From an uncultured Marinobacter sp. (lineage in GTDB: Bacteria; Pseudomonadota; Gammaproteobacteria; Pseudomonadales; Oleiphilaceae), in the NCBI RefSeq assembly GCF_947259545.1, contig NZ_CAMYMK010000009.1, forward strand, positions 186,001-250,000: a stretch of 64,000 bases of DNA, given 5' to 3'. The notes under the pieces were generated by a model. The model was given only the letters and a program-made list of their open reading frames with translations, ran no database searches and had not been told where the DNA came from. Below are positions 22,177-32,565 of this stretch, one piece after another. A program made the position numbers and the translations under genes. Within the stretch, counting starts at the first letter, position 1; each line of letters begins with the position of its first letter.

Positions 22177-22254
22177 TTGAATGACTGCTCAATTATATCT
22201 TGAACGTCTGCTCAATAACAGATAGGGTTGAGTGGTAGTTGAATGGTCGCTCAA
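22177..22254. promoter_or_regulatory. Three copies of a 16-bp TTGA-N8-TCAA palindrome (probable TetR-family operators)
   Basis: TTGAATGACTGCTCAA (22177-22192), TTGAACGTCTGCTCAA (22200-22215), TTGAATGGTCGCTCAA (22239-22254) between divergent tetR and carboxymuconolactone decarboxylase genes. Confidence 0.8.
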
Positions 22255-22269
22255 AAAAAGGGGATGGTT

Positions 22270-22824
22270 ATGACTGATTTCACTCTTCACGATATGGATT
22301 CTGCCCCGGAACACGCCAAACCCCTGCTGGAAAACTCACTCAAGGGCTTTGGCATGATTCCCAGCCTCCATGCCGTGATGGCGGAAGCACCGGGTGTTCT
22401 GGAGGCCTACCAGAAGCTTCATCAACTGGTGCTGGACAGCAGCTTCGATAACGATGAGAAGACCGTGGTCTGGCAGACCATCAACGTCGAAAATGCCTGC
22501 CACTACTGCGTGCCGGCCCACACCGGCATTGCCAAGATGATGGAAGTGTCGGACGAGATCACCAACGCTCTTCGTGATGAAACCCCGCTACCGACCGAAA
22601 AACTGGAGGCGCTACGCACCTTCACTCTGGCAGTGATGAATAAGCGGGGTAACGTCAGCAAGGAAGATCTGGAAGCGTTTTACGGTGCAGGCTACAAGCG
22701 TCGCCAGGTTCTCGAAGTGATTCTGGTGCTCTCACAGAAAACCATGAGTAACTACATCAACCATATCGCCGAGACGCCGGTTGATGAGCCATTCAAAAAA
22801 TTCGAGTGGCAGAAAAATCAGTAG
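22270..22824 (+). CDS. Carboxymuconolactone decarboxylase / AhpD-like family protein
   Basis: NVENACHYCVPAHTGIAKM redox motif (CxxC); start at second ATG because the first lies within a putative operator. Confidence 0.85.
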   Translation: MTDFTLHDMDSAPEHAKPLLENSLKGFGMIPSLHAVMAEAPGVLEAYQKLHQLVLDSSFDNDEKTVVWQTINVENACHYCVPAHTGIAKMMEVSDEITNALRDETPLPTEKLEALRTFTLAVMNKRGNVSKEDLEAFYGAGYKRRQVLEVILVLSQKTMSNYINHIAETPVDEPFKKFEWQKNQ

Positions 22825-22854
22825 GCCCGCAGTGGCATGAGTACGGATGTGGGC

Positions 22855-24963
22855 TCAGCCCGCATCCGTGGCCAGTATATTCGCCTGCCTTTCACGCTTC
22901 TTGTTCTGGATCCGCTTGTCCACGCACTGATCCTCGTCCCGCAGAATGACCACACACTCCAGACACTGGATGCATTCATCGTAATCCACCCGACCGTCCT
23001 TGCGGATAGCGTCAATCCCGCATTCGTTCTTGCAATGCTGGCAGGGATTGCCGCACAGCTCGACCCGATCCAGCCAGCTGAACAACCGGAACCGCCCCAG
23101 CACCGCCAACCCGGCGCCCAAAGGGCAGAGATACCGACAGTAGAATTTGTGGATAAACATACCGATCACCAGCAGTCCCACTGCATAAACAACAAACGGC
23201 CAGTAACGTACAAACAGCAGGGTAATGCTGGTCTTGAATGGTTCCACCTCCGCCAGTTGTTCCGCCAGAGTCAGTGAATAGAACGCCGTGCCCACCAGAC
23301 TCAGGAGAATGGGATACTTGAGGAGGATGAGTCTACGGTGCCAGCGTTCCGGCACCCTGACTTGCCTGAACTTCAGCTTTTCGCCCAGCCAGGCGGCCAT
23401 CTCCTGCAACGCACCGAACGGGCACAGCCAGCCACAGAACAGCCCCCGGCCCCAGATGAAGAGAGTGATGAAGGTGTAGGTCCAGAGAATGAAGATCACC
23501 GGGTCCAACAGGAAGACATCCAGTGAGAAGCCGTCCCAGATCGCCAGGAACAGGGTGTAGATATTCACCACCGAGAGCTGGCCCTGGGCATAGAATCCGA
23601 TGAAGAACAGGGTAAAGAACAGGAAGCCCCAGCGGAAACGGCGCACCAGCCTGGGGTAGCGGCTGAGGGTCTTCTGTTTGGCGAAAAAAACCGTAAGAAC
23701 CGCCAGGCCAATCACCAGAAGAGAGATTTGCCACCAGCGTTCCTTCCACAAACCGACCCACACCGGCTCCCGCGTGTCCTCCGGGGACGCGGCGATTTCA
23801 ACGGTTTCGAACAGGTCGTTGTTGAACTGCACGGGGATGTCGAAGGTGGTGCGATCCACCATCAGGTGATTGCGCGCGAGGGTGACGTTCAGTTTAAGGT
23901 TCGCCTCTGCCCCTGGATTGAAGCCGAGGCTGCCGCCGACACGGAACAGGTGGCTGGCGTCGAAGGCCGGCATACCCTCCAGCTGCAGCTGGAGGGTCGG
24001 GCCCAGCAGGTTGAGATCCCGCATTTCCACGGCAAGGTTGTTCTGGGTCAGCCCAATGCGATCGGGTGTGCTGCCGGGCACAAAATCTTCTGCGACATGA
24101 AGGAAGCTGCCCCGGGAAAACACCGCCAATACCTGGGCGCCGCCTTCGTATCGCTCCATGAGTTGCTGATAGCCCTCGTCACCCAGCAGGTTGCGACCGA
24201 CCATGGGAGCATTGATATAACCAAAGAACAGCTCACTGAAAGGTTCCCCCTCGGACGGCTGGATATCCATGGGGTAATCGGACAGCGGGCGACCGATGGC
24301 GTCTTCAACCGTTGCTGCATCCACCCGCCAATGGCCGATGTAGCCCCGGTCTAACAACTGATGCCAGGACAAAGGCTCATAGAAATCCGGTTTTGCCCGC
24401 GTTGGCGCGGCCTGGGCAAAGCCCTCCAGTTTCTGTCGCGCAACCTGCAATGCGGAGGACAGGACGGTGTCGTTCAGAATCAGGACCGATACCGTTGCCT
24501 TGCTGACCCCGTCAAAGTACACCACATTGCCGCCGGCATCCCGACCGGACCGGGTGGAATTCGAGGTGCCAACAATGATCTGCTCCCGCAGTGAACGGTT
24601 CTCGTACTGGTCGGTAAACTGAAACAGGGGCTCTTCGCCCAGGCCATGCAGAAAAACCGGTTCATGGTGATTCAGGACTTTCACGCCGGTAAACCGGCCA
24701 CGGGTATCGAGTCCGATCAGCAGTTTGATCGGTTTACCGGCAAAACCCTGGAGACGGGTGAAGTCGGTAGACACGTAGGCGTAGCCGAGCAGTTCCTGTA
24801 ACTGGTATACCGGATACACGGGGAAGTCCGGCAACTTGTCCTTGATGACGGTTGCTGAGGGGAACAGCTCCTGGATCAATGCCCGCCTCTCCCCGGAAAG
24901 CTCCGCGTGGGCCGTGGTCAACCAGAACAGACAGGCAAGAAGGAGCAAGATACGCCCGGCCAT
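22855..24963 (-). CDS. NosR/NirI-like polyferredoxin membrane protein
   Basis: 702 aa; signal peptide, FMN-binding-like N-terminus, TMs, GLFCGWLCPFGALQE, CRYLCPLGAG, CGNPCQHCKNECGIDAI and CIQCLEC. Confidence 0.85.
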   Translation of the reverse strand: MAGRILLLLACLFWLTTAHAELSGERRALIQELFPSATVIKDKLPDFPVYPVYQLQELLGYAYVSTDFTRLQGFAGKPIKLLIGLDTRGRFTGVKVLNHHEPVFLHGLGEEPLFQFTDQYENRSLREQIIVGTSNSTRSGRDAGGNVVYFDGVSKATVSVLILNDTVLSSALQVARQKLEGFAQAAPTRAKPDFYEPLSWHQLLDRGYIGHWRVDAATVEDAIGRPLSDYPMDIQPSEGEPFSELFFGYINAPMVGRNLLGDEGYQQLMERYEGGAQVLAVFSRGSFLHVAEDFVPGSTPDRIGLTQNNLAVEMRDLNLLGPTLQLQLEGMPAFDASHLFRVGGSLGFNPGAEANLKLNVTLARNHLMVDRTTFDIPVQFNNDLFETVEIAASPEDTREPVWVGLWKERWWQISLLVIGLAVLTVFFAKQKTLSRYPRLVRRFRWGFLFFTLFFIGFYAQGQLSVVNIYTLFLAIWDGFSLDVFLLDPVIFILWTYTFITLFIWGRGLFCGWLCPFGALQEMAAWLGEKLKFRQVRVPERWHRRLILLKYPILLSLVGTAFYSLTLAEQLAEVEPFKTSITLLFVRYWPFVVYAVGLLVIGMFIHKFYCRYLCPLGAGLAVLGRFRLFSWLDRVELCGNPCQHCKNECGIDAIRKDGRVDYDECIQCLECVVILRDEDQCVDKRIQNKKRERQANILATDAG

Positions 24964-25070
24964 AGGGGACTCCTGCAGTTCTTGTTATTGAAACTTCCAT
25001 GCTAGAGTTTTCGGCGGTTGGCTCAATGCGACCTCGGAGCCACCTGCCTGCTACTTTGTGAGGAGATTTG

Positions 25071-25631
25071 ATGAAAATCGCTGTTTATTGCGGCTCCAGG
25101 AGTGGAAATGATCCGGTCTATGCTGACAGGGTCAGGGAGCTGGGTGCGTTCTTCGGAAGCCACGGTGCCGATATCGTATTTGGTGGCGGTCATGTCGGGT
25201 TGATGGGGATTGTGGCGGATTCCGTGCTGGCGTCCGGGGGGAAAGTCTACGGCGTGATTCCGGAACACCTGCGTGCCCGTGAGCTGGCTCACGGTAGCCT
25301 GACGGAACTGCATGTGGTGAAAGACATGCACGAGCGCAAGGCCAAAATGGCGGAGTTGGCGGATGGCTTCGTTGCCCTGCCGGGCGGTATCGGTACCCTG
25401 GAGGAGATCTTCGAGGCCTGGACCTGGGGGCAACTGGGCTTTCATCAAAAACCCTGCGCTTTGTTCAACGTCAACGGTTTCTACGATCCCCTGCTGACGA
25501 TGGTGTCAGCCATGGAACGCGCGGGCTTCCTGAAGCAGGAATACATCGACATGCTCATCAAGTCGGAGGACCCCGAAACCCTGCTGAAGCAGATGCGGCA
25601 GTACCAACCTCCCCGGGAAAAGTGGACCTGA
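25071..25631 (+). CDS. LOG family / TIGR00730 Rossmann-fold protein
   Basis: VYCGSRSGNDPVYA, FGGGHVGLMGIVAD, PGGIGTLEEIFEAWTWGQLG. Confidence 0.93.
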   Translation: MKIAVYCGSRSGNDPVYADRVRELGAFFGSHGADIVFGGGHVGLMGIVADSVLASGGKVYGVIPEHLRARELAHGSLTELHVVKDMHERKAKMAELADGFVALPGGIGTLEEIFEAWTWGQLGFHQKPCALFNVNGFYDPLLTMVSAMERAGFLKQEYIDMLIKSEDPETLLKQMRQYQPPREKWT

Positions 25632-25640
25632 ACAGCCTGG

Positions 25641-26381
25641 CTACAGCCGGTTAACCTTGGTCATCAGCTTGCGCCAATCGATGGGCAGACGATTTTCCAG
25701 CTCCGTCAGCAATGGATCTTTTGAATGCAGGGCATCGAAAGGATGCTTGCTGGCGTATATCACGGTGTTGTTGCTCTTGCTTCGGAACATCAGTAACACC
25801 GCAAAGTGCTTCTTGAGCTGGCGGAAATAAGGGCCTTCCGGATCCGGTGTGCGGTGATAGTTGAGCACCAGCCAGCCCCTGTCCGTCAGCGCCCGGCTGC
25901 ACTCATCGACAAACTGACGCTGGGCCTGGGCGGGACTCATGCGGTCGGCGTTATAGAGGTCCGCCAGGATCATGTCGGTACTGGCATCGGGCACGGCTGC
26001 CAGGGCATTGCGTGCGTCAGCGATGGTGACGGCCAGGCGATCGTTATCCGGCAGGTCGAAAAACTCCAGGGCCACATCCAGCACGGCCTGTCTCAGTTCC
26101 ACAGCATGAATGCGGCAGTCCGGGTACAGATGGTGGAACGCATTCACCATCACACCGCCGCCGAGTCCCAGGATGGTGACATGCCGGGGCCTGGCAAAGG
26201 CCGCAGGCAACATCATCGCGCGGTTGTATTCGTGCACCGGGAGATAAGGAAAACGACGGTCAATCTTGCTTTGCTCAAACACCGAATTGAAGGTCAGGAC
26301 CCGGTGCTTGCGGTAATCGATCACCAGGATACTCCCCAGGGCATCGCGGGTGTGATGGATGATCTCGCCTTTGTTGAACAT
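25641..26381 (-). CDS. Spermidine synthase-like methyltransferase-fold protein
   Basis: ILGLGGGVMVNAFHHLYPDCRIHAVELRQAV; DMILADLYNADRMSPAQ. Confidence 0.78.
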   Translation of the reverse strand: MFNKGEIIHHTRDALGSILVIDYRKHRVLTFNSVFEQSKIDRRFPYLPVHEYNRAMMLPAAFARPRHVTILGLGGGVMVNAFHHLYPDCRIHAVELRQAVLDVALEFFDLPDNDRLAVTIADARNALAAVPDASTDMILADLYNADRMSPAQAQRQFVDECSRALTDRGWLVLNYHRTPDPEGPYFRQLKKHFAVLLMFRSKSNNTVIYASKHPFDALHSKDPLLTELENRLPIDWRKLMTKVNRL

Positions 26382-26531
26382 GCGGGATGACTGGCTCTCG
26401 GCTGGTTGCGGTGGCGTCTGCTAATCTGGACATAGCGACACCACCATTGTTAAAACCTTTTTATCACAGAACAGACGATATCCGGATAGAGTTACCGAGA
26501 TAAAGGCCAACCAACAACAGGAGGCAGCACC

Positions 26532-27155
26532 GTGAAACTAGAGGTTCGAGGCATCGACGAGGGGAAACCCATCCCGGAAAAGTTCGCGTTTGGGGTCTAC
26601 AGCCAGGAAGACCACATGAGTTTCGGTCCCAACCGCAACCCGGAAATCAGCTGGGAGGGCGCGCCGGAAGGCACCCGCAGTTTCGTGGTCATGATGTTTG
26701 ATCCGGATGTGCCCAGTGTGGCAGATGATGTGAATCAGGAAGGGAAAACTGTTTCAAAGGACATCCCGAGGGTGGATTTCTTCCACTGGCTACTGGTGGA
26801 TGTACCCGCCCACATCAGCCGGATTCCCGAAGGTGAGGACAGTGACGGCGTCATTCCCAAAGGCAAGGATCCGGGTCCCGGGCCAATCGGTATTCGTGGC
26901 GTGAATAACTACACCCAGTTCCTGGCCGGTAACCCGGACATGGCGGGTACTTACGCAGGTTATGATGGTCCATGCCCGCCCTGGAACGATGAAATCATCC
27001 ATCACTATCATTTTGAAGTGCACGCGCTGGACAGGGAGAGCCTGGGGCTGGAGGGCGAGTTCGATGGTAATGATGTGCGAGAGGCCATGGCCGGGCATGT
27101 TCTGGCGAGTGCCAGGATAACGGGCACATACACCCTGAACCCGGAACTCCGTTAG
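26532..27155 (+). CDS. YbhB/YbcL family (PEBP / Raf kinase inhibitor-like) protein
   Basis: NPEISWEGAPEGTRSFVVMMFDPDVP; FFHWLLVDVPAHISRIPEG; GYDGPCPPWNDEIIHHYHFEVHALD. Confidence 0.9.
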   Translation: MKLEVRGIDEGKPIPEKFAFGVYSQEDHMSFGPNRNPEISWEGAPEGTRSFVVMMFDPDVPSVADDVNQEGKTVSKDIPRVDFFHWLLVDVPAHISRIPEGEDSDGVIPKGKDPGPGPIGIRGVNNYTQFLAGNPDMAGTYAGYDGPCPPWNDEIIHHYHFEVHALDRESLGLEGEFDGNDVREAMAGHVLASARITGTYTLNPELR

Positions 27156-27237
27156 TAGTTCTGCCAGACGAGGCATGCACACCTGCCGGACAGGAGGCCC
27201 ATGGCAAACACCGCCTGATACAACGCAGAGAGCCCGC

Positions 27238-27942
27238 ATGGTTAGTGGCGATACCCGTTTCAAACTCAGTATTGTGGCTGTAGTCGCCATCGTTATGGCC
27301 CTTCTGTGGCTACTCTTGCGCCAGTTAGGCATGCCCGCAAGCCTGGCGCCGGCAGAAATCTCGCTGTGGCTGAACAGTCAGGGTCCGCTGGGCCCGTTAT
27401 TGCTCATGCTGATGATGGTCATGGGGGTTGTGGTCGGCCCGATTCCGACCCTGCCAATCAGCGCAGCTTCCGGTCTGGCCTATGGCATGTTGCAGGGCAC
27501 ACTGATTGCCGTGACCGGCGCTCTGGCAGGCGCAATGATCGCCTTCTGGCTGGCCCGGCTTCTGGGGCGTGACGTGGTTGCCCGTAAATTCGGCAACAAC
27601 CCCGTGTTCTCTTCCGAAGGCTCCCAGAGGTTTCTGTTCATTGCGGTCATGCTTACCCGGCTGATTCCCCTGTTTTCCTATGCCCTGGTCAGTTATGCCG
27701 CCGGCGTGACAGCGATCCACGCATGGCGTTTTGCGGTGGCATCGCTTATCGGCATGCTACCTATGACGTTCGTGTTTGCCGGACTCGGGCATACCTTTGA
27801 GCTGAATCCGGTGCTGACGGTTCTGGCAGCTGTCGTCATCCTGGTTATCATGAGCGTGCTGCCCCTGTACCTGAGCAGAAAACCGGAATCTGCGCTGGCG
27901 CGCTGGTTGCACCTGTATCGAGGACCCGGGGACCAAAGGTGA
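27238..27942 (+). CDS. TVP38/TMEM64 (SNARE-associated/DedA-like) family membrane protein
   Basis: PTLPISAASGLAYGMLQGTLIAVTGALAGAMIAFWLARLLGRD; RLIPLFSYALVSYAAGVT. Confidence 0.88.
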   Translation: MVSGDTRFKLSIVAVVAIVMALLWLLLRQLGMPASLAPAEISLWLNSQGPLGPLLLMLMMVMGVVVGPIPTLPISAASGLAYGMLQGTLIAVTGALAGAMIAFWLARLLGRDVVARKFGNNPVFSSEGSQRFLFIAVMLTRLIPLFSYALVSYAAGVTAIHAWRFAVASLIGMLPMTFVFAGLGHTFELNPVLTVLAAVVILVIMSVLPLYLSRKPESALARWLHLYRGPGDQR

Positions 27943-28035
27943 TCCGTCACCAGATTGTCGTCTTCCTGTCACCTTCCCGTCACCGCCTTTTGCAAAGGTG
28001 GCTGTATCCGGAATGGCTGAAAGGTGGGAGACGAA

Positions 28036-28887
28036 ATGCGGAACTACCGGAGTGTGTTCATTTCCGATGTGCACCTGGGGACGGCGGATTGTCAGGCAGA
28101 CTATCTGCTGGATTTCCTCAACAACGTCCGCTGCGAGACCCTCTATCTGGTAGGGGATATCGTCGACCTGATTGCGATGCAGCGGCGGGTACATTTCCCG
28201 CAGTCCCATCAGGCGGTCGTCCACAAACTTATGGACCTTGCCGCAACCGGTACCCGGGTGGTGTATGTGCCGGGCAACCACGATGAATTTGTCCGTCGCT
28301 TCTGTGGCCAGACCATCTCCGGTATCGACATCCGCTACAAGGCCATCCACACCACCGCCGATGGCCGGCGATTCCTGGTCTGCCACGGTGACCAGTTTGA
28401 TCAGGTGGTGCGCTGCAGCCCGCTGATGCTGTTGGTGGGGGACCGTGCCCACGGCCTTCTGTTGCGCCTCAATCGTTGGTTTAACGCCTGGCGGCGGCTC
28501 AACGGCAAGCCCTACTGGTCATTGGCGGCCTGGGTCAAAAGCCGTATCGGTAAGGCACGTACCTTCATCCGCCGCTTTGAGCTGGCCGCCCTCACTGCGG
28601 CAGAGCGCGGCCACTATGACGGCTTCATTTGTGGTCACATTCACTCCGCCGGTTTCCTCAGAAGTGCCGAAGGCCTGTATTGCAACGACGGGGATTGGGT
28701 GGAGCACTGTACCGCATTGGTGGAGCAGGCCGATGGCGAGCTGCAGCTGCTGCACTGGTCGGAGAATCCGTCCATCATTGCCTCGGAACCGCAAACGCCG
28801 GCTCCGGAAATGAGCGGCGACCAGCGTCCGGTGATTGATGTGTTGCCCGCGGCGTTCGTGGAGCAGGTAAACCGGGTGATGAACTGA
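28036..28887 (+). CDS. UDP-2,3-diacylglucosamine diphosphatase-like (LpxH-like) metallophosphoesterase
   Basis: VFISDVHLGTADCQADYLLDFL, LVGDIVDL, GNHDEFVRRF, HGDQFD, GHIHSAG. Confidence 0.87.
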   Translation: MRNYRSVFISDVHLGTADCQADYLLDFLNNVRCETLYLVGDIVDLIAMQRRVHFPQSHQAVVHKLMDLAATGTRVVYVPGNHDEFVRRFCGQTISGIDIRYKAIHTTADGRRFLVCHGDQFDQVVRCSPLMLLVGDRAHGLLLRLNRWFNAWRRLNGKPYWSLAAWVKSRIGKARTFIRRFELAALTAAERGHYDGFICGHIHSAGFLRSAEGLYCNDGDWVEHCTALVEQADGELQLLHWSENPSIIASEPQTPAPEMSGDQRPVIDVLPAAFVEQVNRVMN

Positions 28888-28961
28888 TGCTTGTGATGTA
28901 TTGGTTTGATCATGAGAATGGGAGGTAATACTATCAGGCCATCTCAGAAAGCGACGCCAAT

Positions 28962-29894
28962 ATGCCCTCCGATCGACATTCCGCCAGCCAACGATTCTGC
29001 TCTGTTGAAGGCCTGCGGGCTGGTGACCCACTGGCCGGCACCGGAACCCACGCGGTCAGCAATCTGTTAATCAGCTGGCCCCGTCCGAAATGGTCCCGCA
29101 GCCTGCGGCTGGCCCATGATATGGGTGAGGAGCTGACCCAGCGGTTAGAGCGTATTGCTGCCAGTGGTCGGCGGGTGAACATGATCGATCAGCGCGGCAG
29201 GTCGGCCTGTAGCCACAGAATCTATCTGCTGCCAGAAGGTCGATATTTCGATGTGGAGCGAAGCGAGCTTGCTGATTTTCTGGCAGCGGTGGAATCCGGC
29301 AGTGATCTGGCCAACTGGTCAGGTGAACCGATGAGCGAAGCGCTATTGCTTTGCTGTACTCATGGAAAGAAAGACAAGTGCTGCGCCAAGTTTGGCTATG
29401 CCGCCTATCGTGAGCTTGCGGCAACGGTCAAGAACCGTCGTTTACCCTTTGACGTCTGGGAGAGCTCACATCTGGGTGGATGCCGGTTTTCAGCCAGCGT
29501 CATGATCTTCCCGACCATGCGTAAGTACGGTCGCGTTGCGCCGGAACACGTATTGCCCCTCCTTGAGCATGAGGTTGAAGGGGTGCCCTATTTACCCTGC
29601 TATCGCGGCAATTCACGACTAAGCCAACCTCAGCAGTGCGCCGAAATTGCGGCACTGGAGTGGTTGTCGGAGCGGAACGTGACGGCGAGCCTTTCGGTCG
29701 AGGTTGAATCCATGTCCGGCAATGATGAAGCCTCTGTGCGAGTGAACTGGACGGCGGCTAACACATCCGGAACGCTGATCGTTGAATGCGGGGTTATCGA
29801 GGTGATGCGGGTGGATACCTGTGCCGACTTTGATGAGGGCCCCACGCCGTCCCGTTGCTGGGTCGCGAACGACATCAGGTCGCTCATCGGGTGA
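28962..29894 (+). CDS. Sucrase/ferredoxin-like (thioredoxin-like [2Fe-2S]) family protein
   Basis: LLCCTHGKKDKCCAKFGYAAYREL, VWESSHLGGCRFSASVMIFP, YLPCYRGNSRLS. Confidence 0.82.
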   Translation: MPSDRHSASQRFCSVEGLRAGDPLAGTGTHAVSNLLISWPRPKWSRSLRLAHDMGEELTQRLERIAASGRRVNMIDQRGRSACSHRIYLLPEGRYFDVERSELADFLAAVESGSDLANWSGEPMSEALLLCCTHGKKDKCCAKFGYAAYRELAATVKNRRLPFDVWESSHLGGCRFSASVMIFPTMRKYGRVAPEHVLPLLEHEVEGVPYLPCYRGNSRLSQPQQCAEIAALEWLSERNVTASLSVEVESMSGNDEASVRVNWTAANTSGTLIVECGVIEVMRVDTCADFDEGPTPSRCWVANDIRSLIG

Positions 29895-31092
29895 CAACGT
29901 CGTGGGCCTTTGGTGCCCATGTGCGGTTCACCAGTGACTCGATATCCCTGAGGATTGCAGAGGCATCGGTCACCCGCGCCAGCCAGCTCAGGGGAATGCC
30001 TCGCTCACCCCCCACGCCGTGAATTGCGGCCATGGCCGGCCCGATGATCCAGGCCCGGCCGCAGGAGTCGCCCCCACACTGGATATTGGCGCGAACGGCG
30101 TCGGTAAAGCTGTTGGCATGGTGCAGGATGTGAAAGATCACCGGCATGGCTTCATGCAGATAACAGGTGCGGCCATAGGTATCGCCGGCGCCCGTTGCAT
30201 CGAGAACGGAGCCGGAGCGGGCTTTGTTGAGGGTATCCGCGTCTGGCGCTTCATTGGTTGCGACATCCAGAGCTGTTGATATGGGGTCACCCCTGTAAAT
30301 ATGGTCCAGAAGTTGTGCAGCGCATTTTGCCCAGGCCACGGCGTCGTCATTGTGATTGGTCACCCGTACAGCGGCTTCTGTGATCGCCATCAGCCTGACG
30401 CTGCCGCAATAACTGGCCACCAGAGGCGGCAGTTTGGAGACAGCTGGTAACTGCATATCGTCGGCGCCGCTCTCGGGCAGCAGGTGTTGATCGATGGTCT
30501 CAGCCAGGTGCACACCGGCTTCCTGAATCTCCGGTTCCTGGTAGGTAAGGCTGATGGCCTTGCGGACCGGAGCAGCCAACTGATCGCCGCTCAGGCGCCG
30601 GGTGTAGGGCAAAACCTTCTGTACCAGAATGCGCTTCTGTTTATCGGTCAGTTCGGCCGTGGTAGTTGATAGCGCCTGTTCAATGGCATTCTGCTCGATG
30701 GTGCCCAGGTTGTTCAGGGTCACCCGGGTGGGGTTGTCGATGTAGCCCCGCCAATGACCGCCGGGGCCAAAGAAGGTACGAAAACGCCGCTGGTAATCGC
30801 GGACATCCAGGATGCCCTCACTGGCCAGCAGGCTGTCGGTCAGAACCCCGGTCGCGGCGCCATAATGACTGACATCACCGATCCGCTTGCCCTCGTGGGC
30901 GAAATAGCCAAGCCCGCCTTTGAAGTAATCGGCTGTCACGGGCAGGAATTCCGGGGACTGGCCGCCAACCTCGATGATGCGTTGGCTATCGTACAGCCAG
31001 TGCAGTCCGAGACTTGCGGCATCCGCGACCCATCCCCCGGCAATTGCATCGATAATGCGAGTGACTTGGCTGGCTGGGACATGGTTAGTCAT
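29884..31092 (-). CDS. ADP-ribosylglycohydrolase (DraG/ARH) family protein
   Basis: IAGGWVADAASLGLHWLYD; CGGDSCGRAWIIGPAMAAIHGV. Confidence 0.85.
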   Translation of the reverse strand: MTNHVPASQVTRIIDAIAGGWVADAASLGLHWLYDSQRIIEVGGQSPEFLPVTADYFKGGLGYFAHEGKRIGDVSHYGAATGVLTDSLLASEGILDVRDYQRRFRTFFGPGGHWRGYIDNPTRVTLNNLGTIEQNAIEQALSTTTAELTDKQKRILVQKVLPYTRRLSGDQLAAPVRKAISLTYQEPEIQEAGVHLAETIDQHLLPESGADDMQLPAVSKLPPLVASYCGSVRLMAITEAAVRVTNHNDDAVAWAKCAAQLLDHIYRGDPISTALDVATNEAPDADTLNKARSGSVLDATGAGDTYGRTCYLHEAMPVIFHILHHANSFTDAVRANIQCGGDSCGRAWIIGPAMAAIHGVGGERGIPLSWLARVTDASAILRDIESLVNRTWAPKAHDVVTR

Positions 31093-31122
31093 GGAAGAGC
31101 CTCCAGATTCGGTGGCTGGCCG

Positions 31123-31869
31123 TCATACCGGATTAGTGGCCAGAATTTTTTTCAGAAAGTCCTTGGTTCGGGGATCCTGCGGATGGAAGAAGATCTCGCT
31201 GGGTGGCCCCTGTTCCACAATACGACCGCCGTCGATAAAGATCACCCGGTCGGCCACGTCCCGTGCGAAAGACATTTCATGGGTGACCACCATCATGGTC
31301 TGGCGCTCTGAGGCCAGCTGCTTCATAAGCCCCAGCACTTCCTCCACCCACTCGGGGTCCAGGGAAGACGTCGGTTCATCAAACAGGATGACTTCGGCGC
31401 CGGCGGCCATCGCGCGGCCAATACCGACCCGCTGCTGCTGGCCACCGGACATGGAGGCGGGGTAGGCGTCCGCCTTATCGGCCAGACCGATCTGTTCCAG
31501 TATTTCCCGGGCTCGCTGATACGCTTTTTCCTTCGGCCAGCGGTCCACCACCAGCAGACGTTCGGCGATGTTCTGCCGCGCGGTCTTGTTGGCAAACAAT
31601 GCGTAGTTCTGGAATACGAACGCTGTCTGCCGGCGCATGGCGAGGACTTCCGCCCGGCTGGCACTGTCCGCATCTACGGTCAGGTCGCCGACGGTGATCG
31701 TGCCGGCGGTCGGTTGTTCCAGGAAGTTGATGCAACGCAGCAGGGTGGACTTGCCGGTGCCCGAAGGGCCGATGATCACCACGATTTCGCCCTTCTCAAT
31801 GGTGAGGTCGATGCCATCGAGGACCACGGCCTTGCCAAAATGCTTGCTCAGTGACTGCAGTTTGATCAT
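31123..31869 (-). CDS. Amino acid ABC transporter ATP-binding protein
   Basis: [48 protein letters not shown]. Confidence 0.95.
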   Translation of the reverse strand: MIKLQSLSKHFGKAVVLDGIDLTIEKGEIVVIIGPSGTGKSTLLRCINFLEQPTAGTITVGDLTVDADSASRAEVLAMRRQTAFVFQNYALFANKTARQNIAERLLVVDRWPKEKAYQRAREILEQIGLADKADAYPASMSGGQQQRVGIGRAMAAGAEVILFDEPTSSLDPEWVEEVLGLMKQLASERQTMMVVTHEMSFARDVADRVIFIDGGRIVEQGPPSEIFFHPQDPRTKDFLKKILATNPV

Positions 31870-32540
31870 CGGCTATAGGCCTTGTTCAGACGGATTTCCA
31901 GGTAGTGCTGAAGCTTGGACAGCAGCTCCACCACGATCCAGTACATGATGGCGGCGACAATGAAGGCCTCGAAGTACAGGAAGCTACCGGAGGCTTCTTT
32001 CTGAGTGGCGCCCATCAGTTCGGTGACCCCCAGGGTGAATGCCAGGGAGGTGGCCTTGATCATGTCGATGAAGTAGTTCATCAGCGTGGGCAACGCGACC
32101 CGGGTGGCCTGGGGCAGCACGATACGTCGCATCAGCTGGCCATTGGTCATGCCGATCGACAGCGCGGCTTCGGTCTGGCTGCGATCAACTCCGACAATGG
32201 CGGCGCGGATGGATTCGGCCATGTAGGCGGAAAAGTGCATGGTCAGGCCCATGATGGTCGCGGTGATACCGTCGATGACCGTCAGTGCACTGACCAGCTG
32301 CGGCAACCCGTAATAGAACAGGAATAGCTGGACCAGCAGCGGAGTGCCCCGGAAGAAGGAAATGAATACGATGGTCAGTTGGTTGAGTACCGGGATAGCG
32401 AGTACCCGGACGACGGCAAACAGGCAGGCGAGAATCAGTGCCAGTACCATCCCGACAGTCGCCAGTTGCAGGGTAAGCGGCAGGTACCTGAGCAGCACAG
32501 GTACCAGCCCGAGCATGTAGTCGACGTTCAACACGTCCAT
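31866..32540 (-). CDS. Amino acid ABC transporter permease
   Basis: [53 protein letters not shown]. Confidence 0.94.
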   Translation of the reverse strand: MDVLNVDYMLGLVPVLLRYLPLTLQLATVGMVLALILACLFAVVRVLAIPVLNQLTIVFISFFRGTPLLVQLFLFYYGLPQLVSALTVIDGITATIMGLTMHFSAYMAESIRAAIVGVDRSQTEAALSIGMTNGQLMRRIVLPQATRVALPTLMNYFIDMIKATSLAFTLGVTELMGATQKEASGSFLYFEAFIVAAIMYWIVVELLSKLQHYLEIRLNKAYSR

Positions 32541-32565
32541 AGGAAATCAGCCCTCGGTGTGCCCC

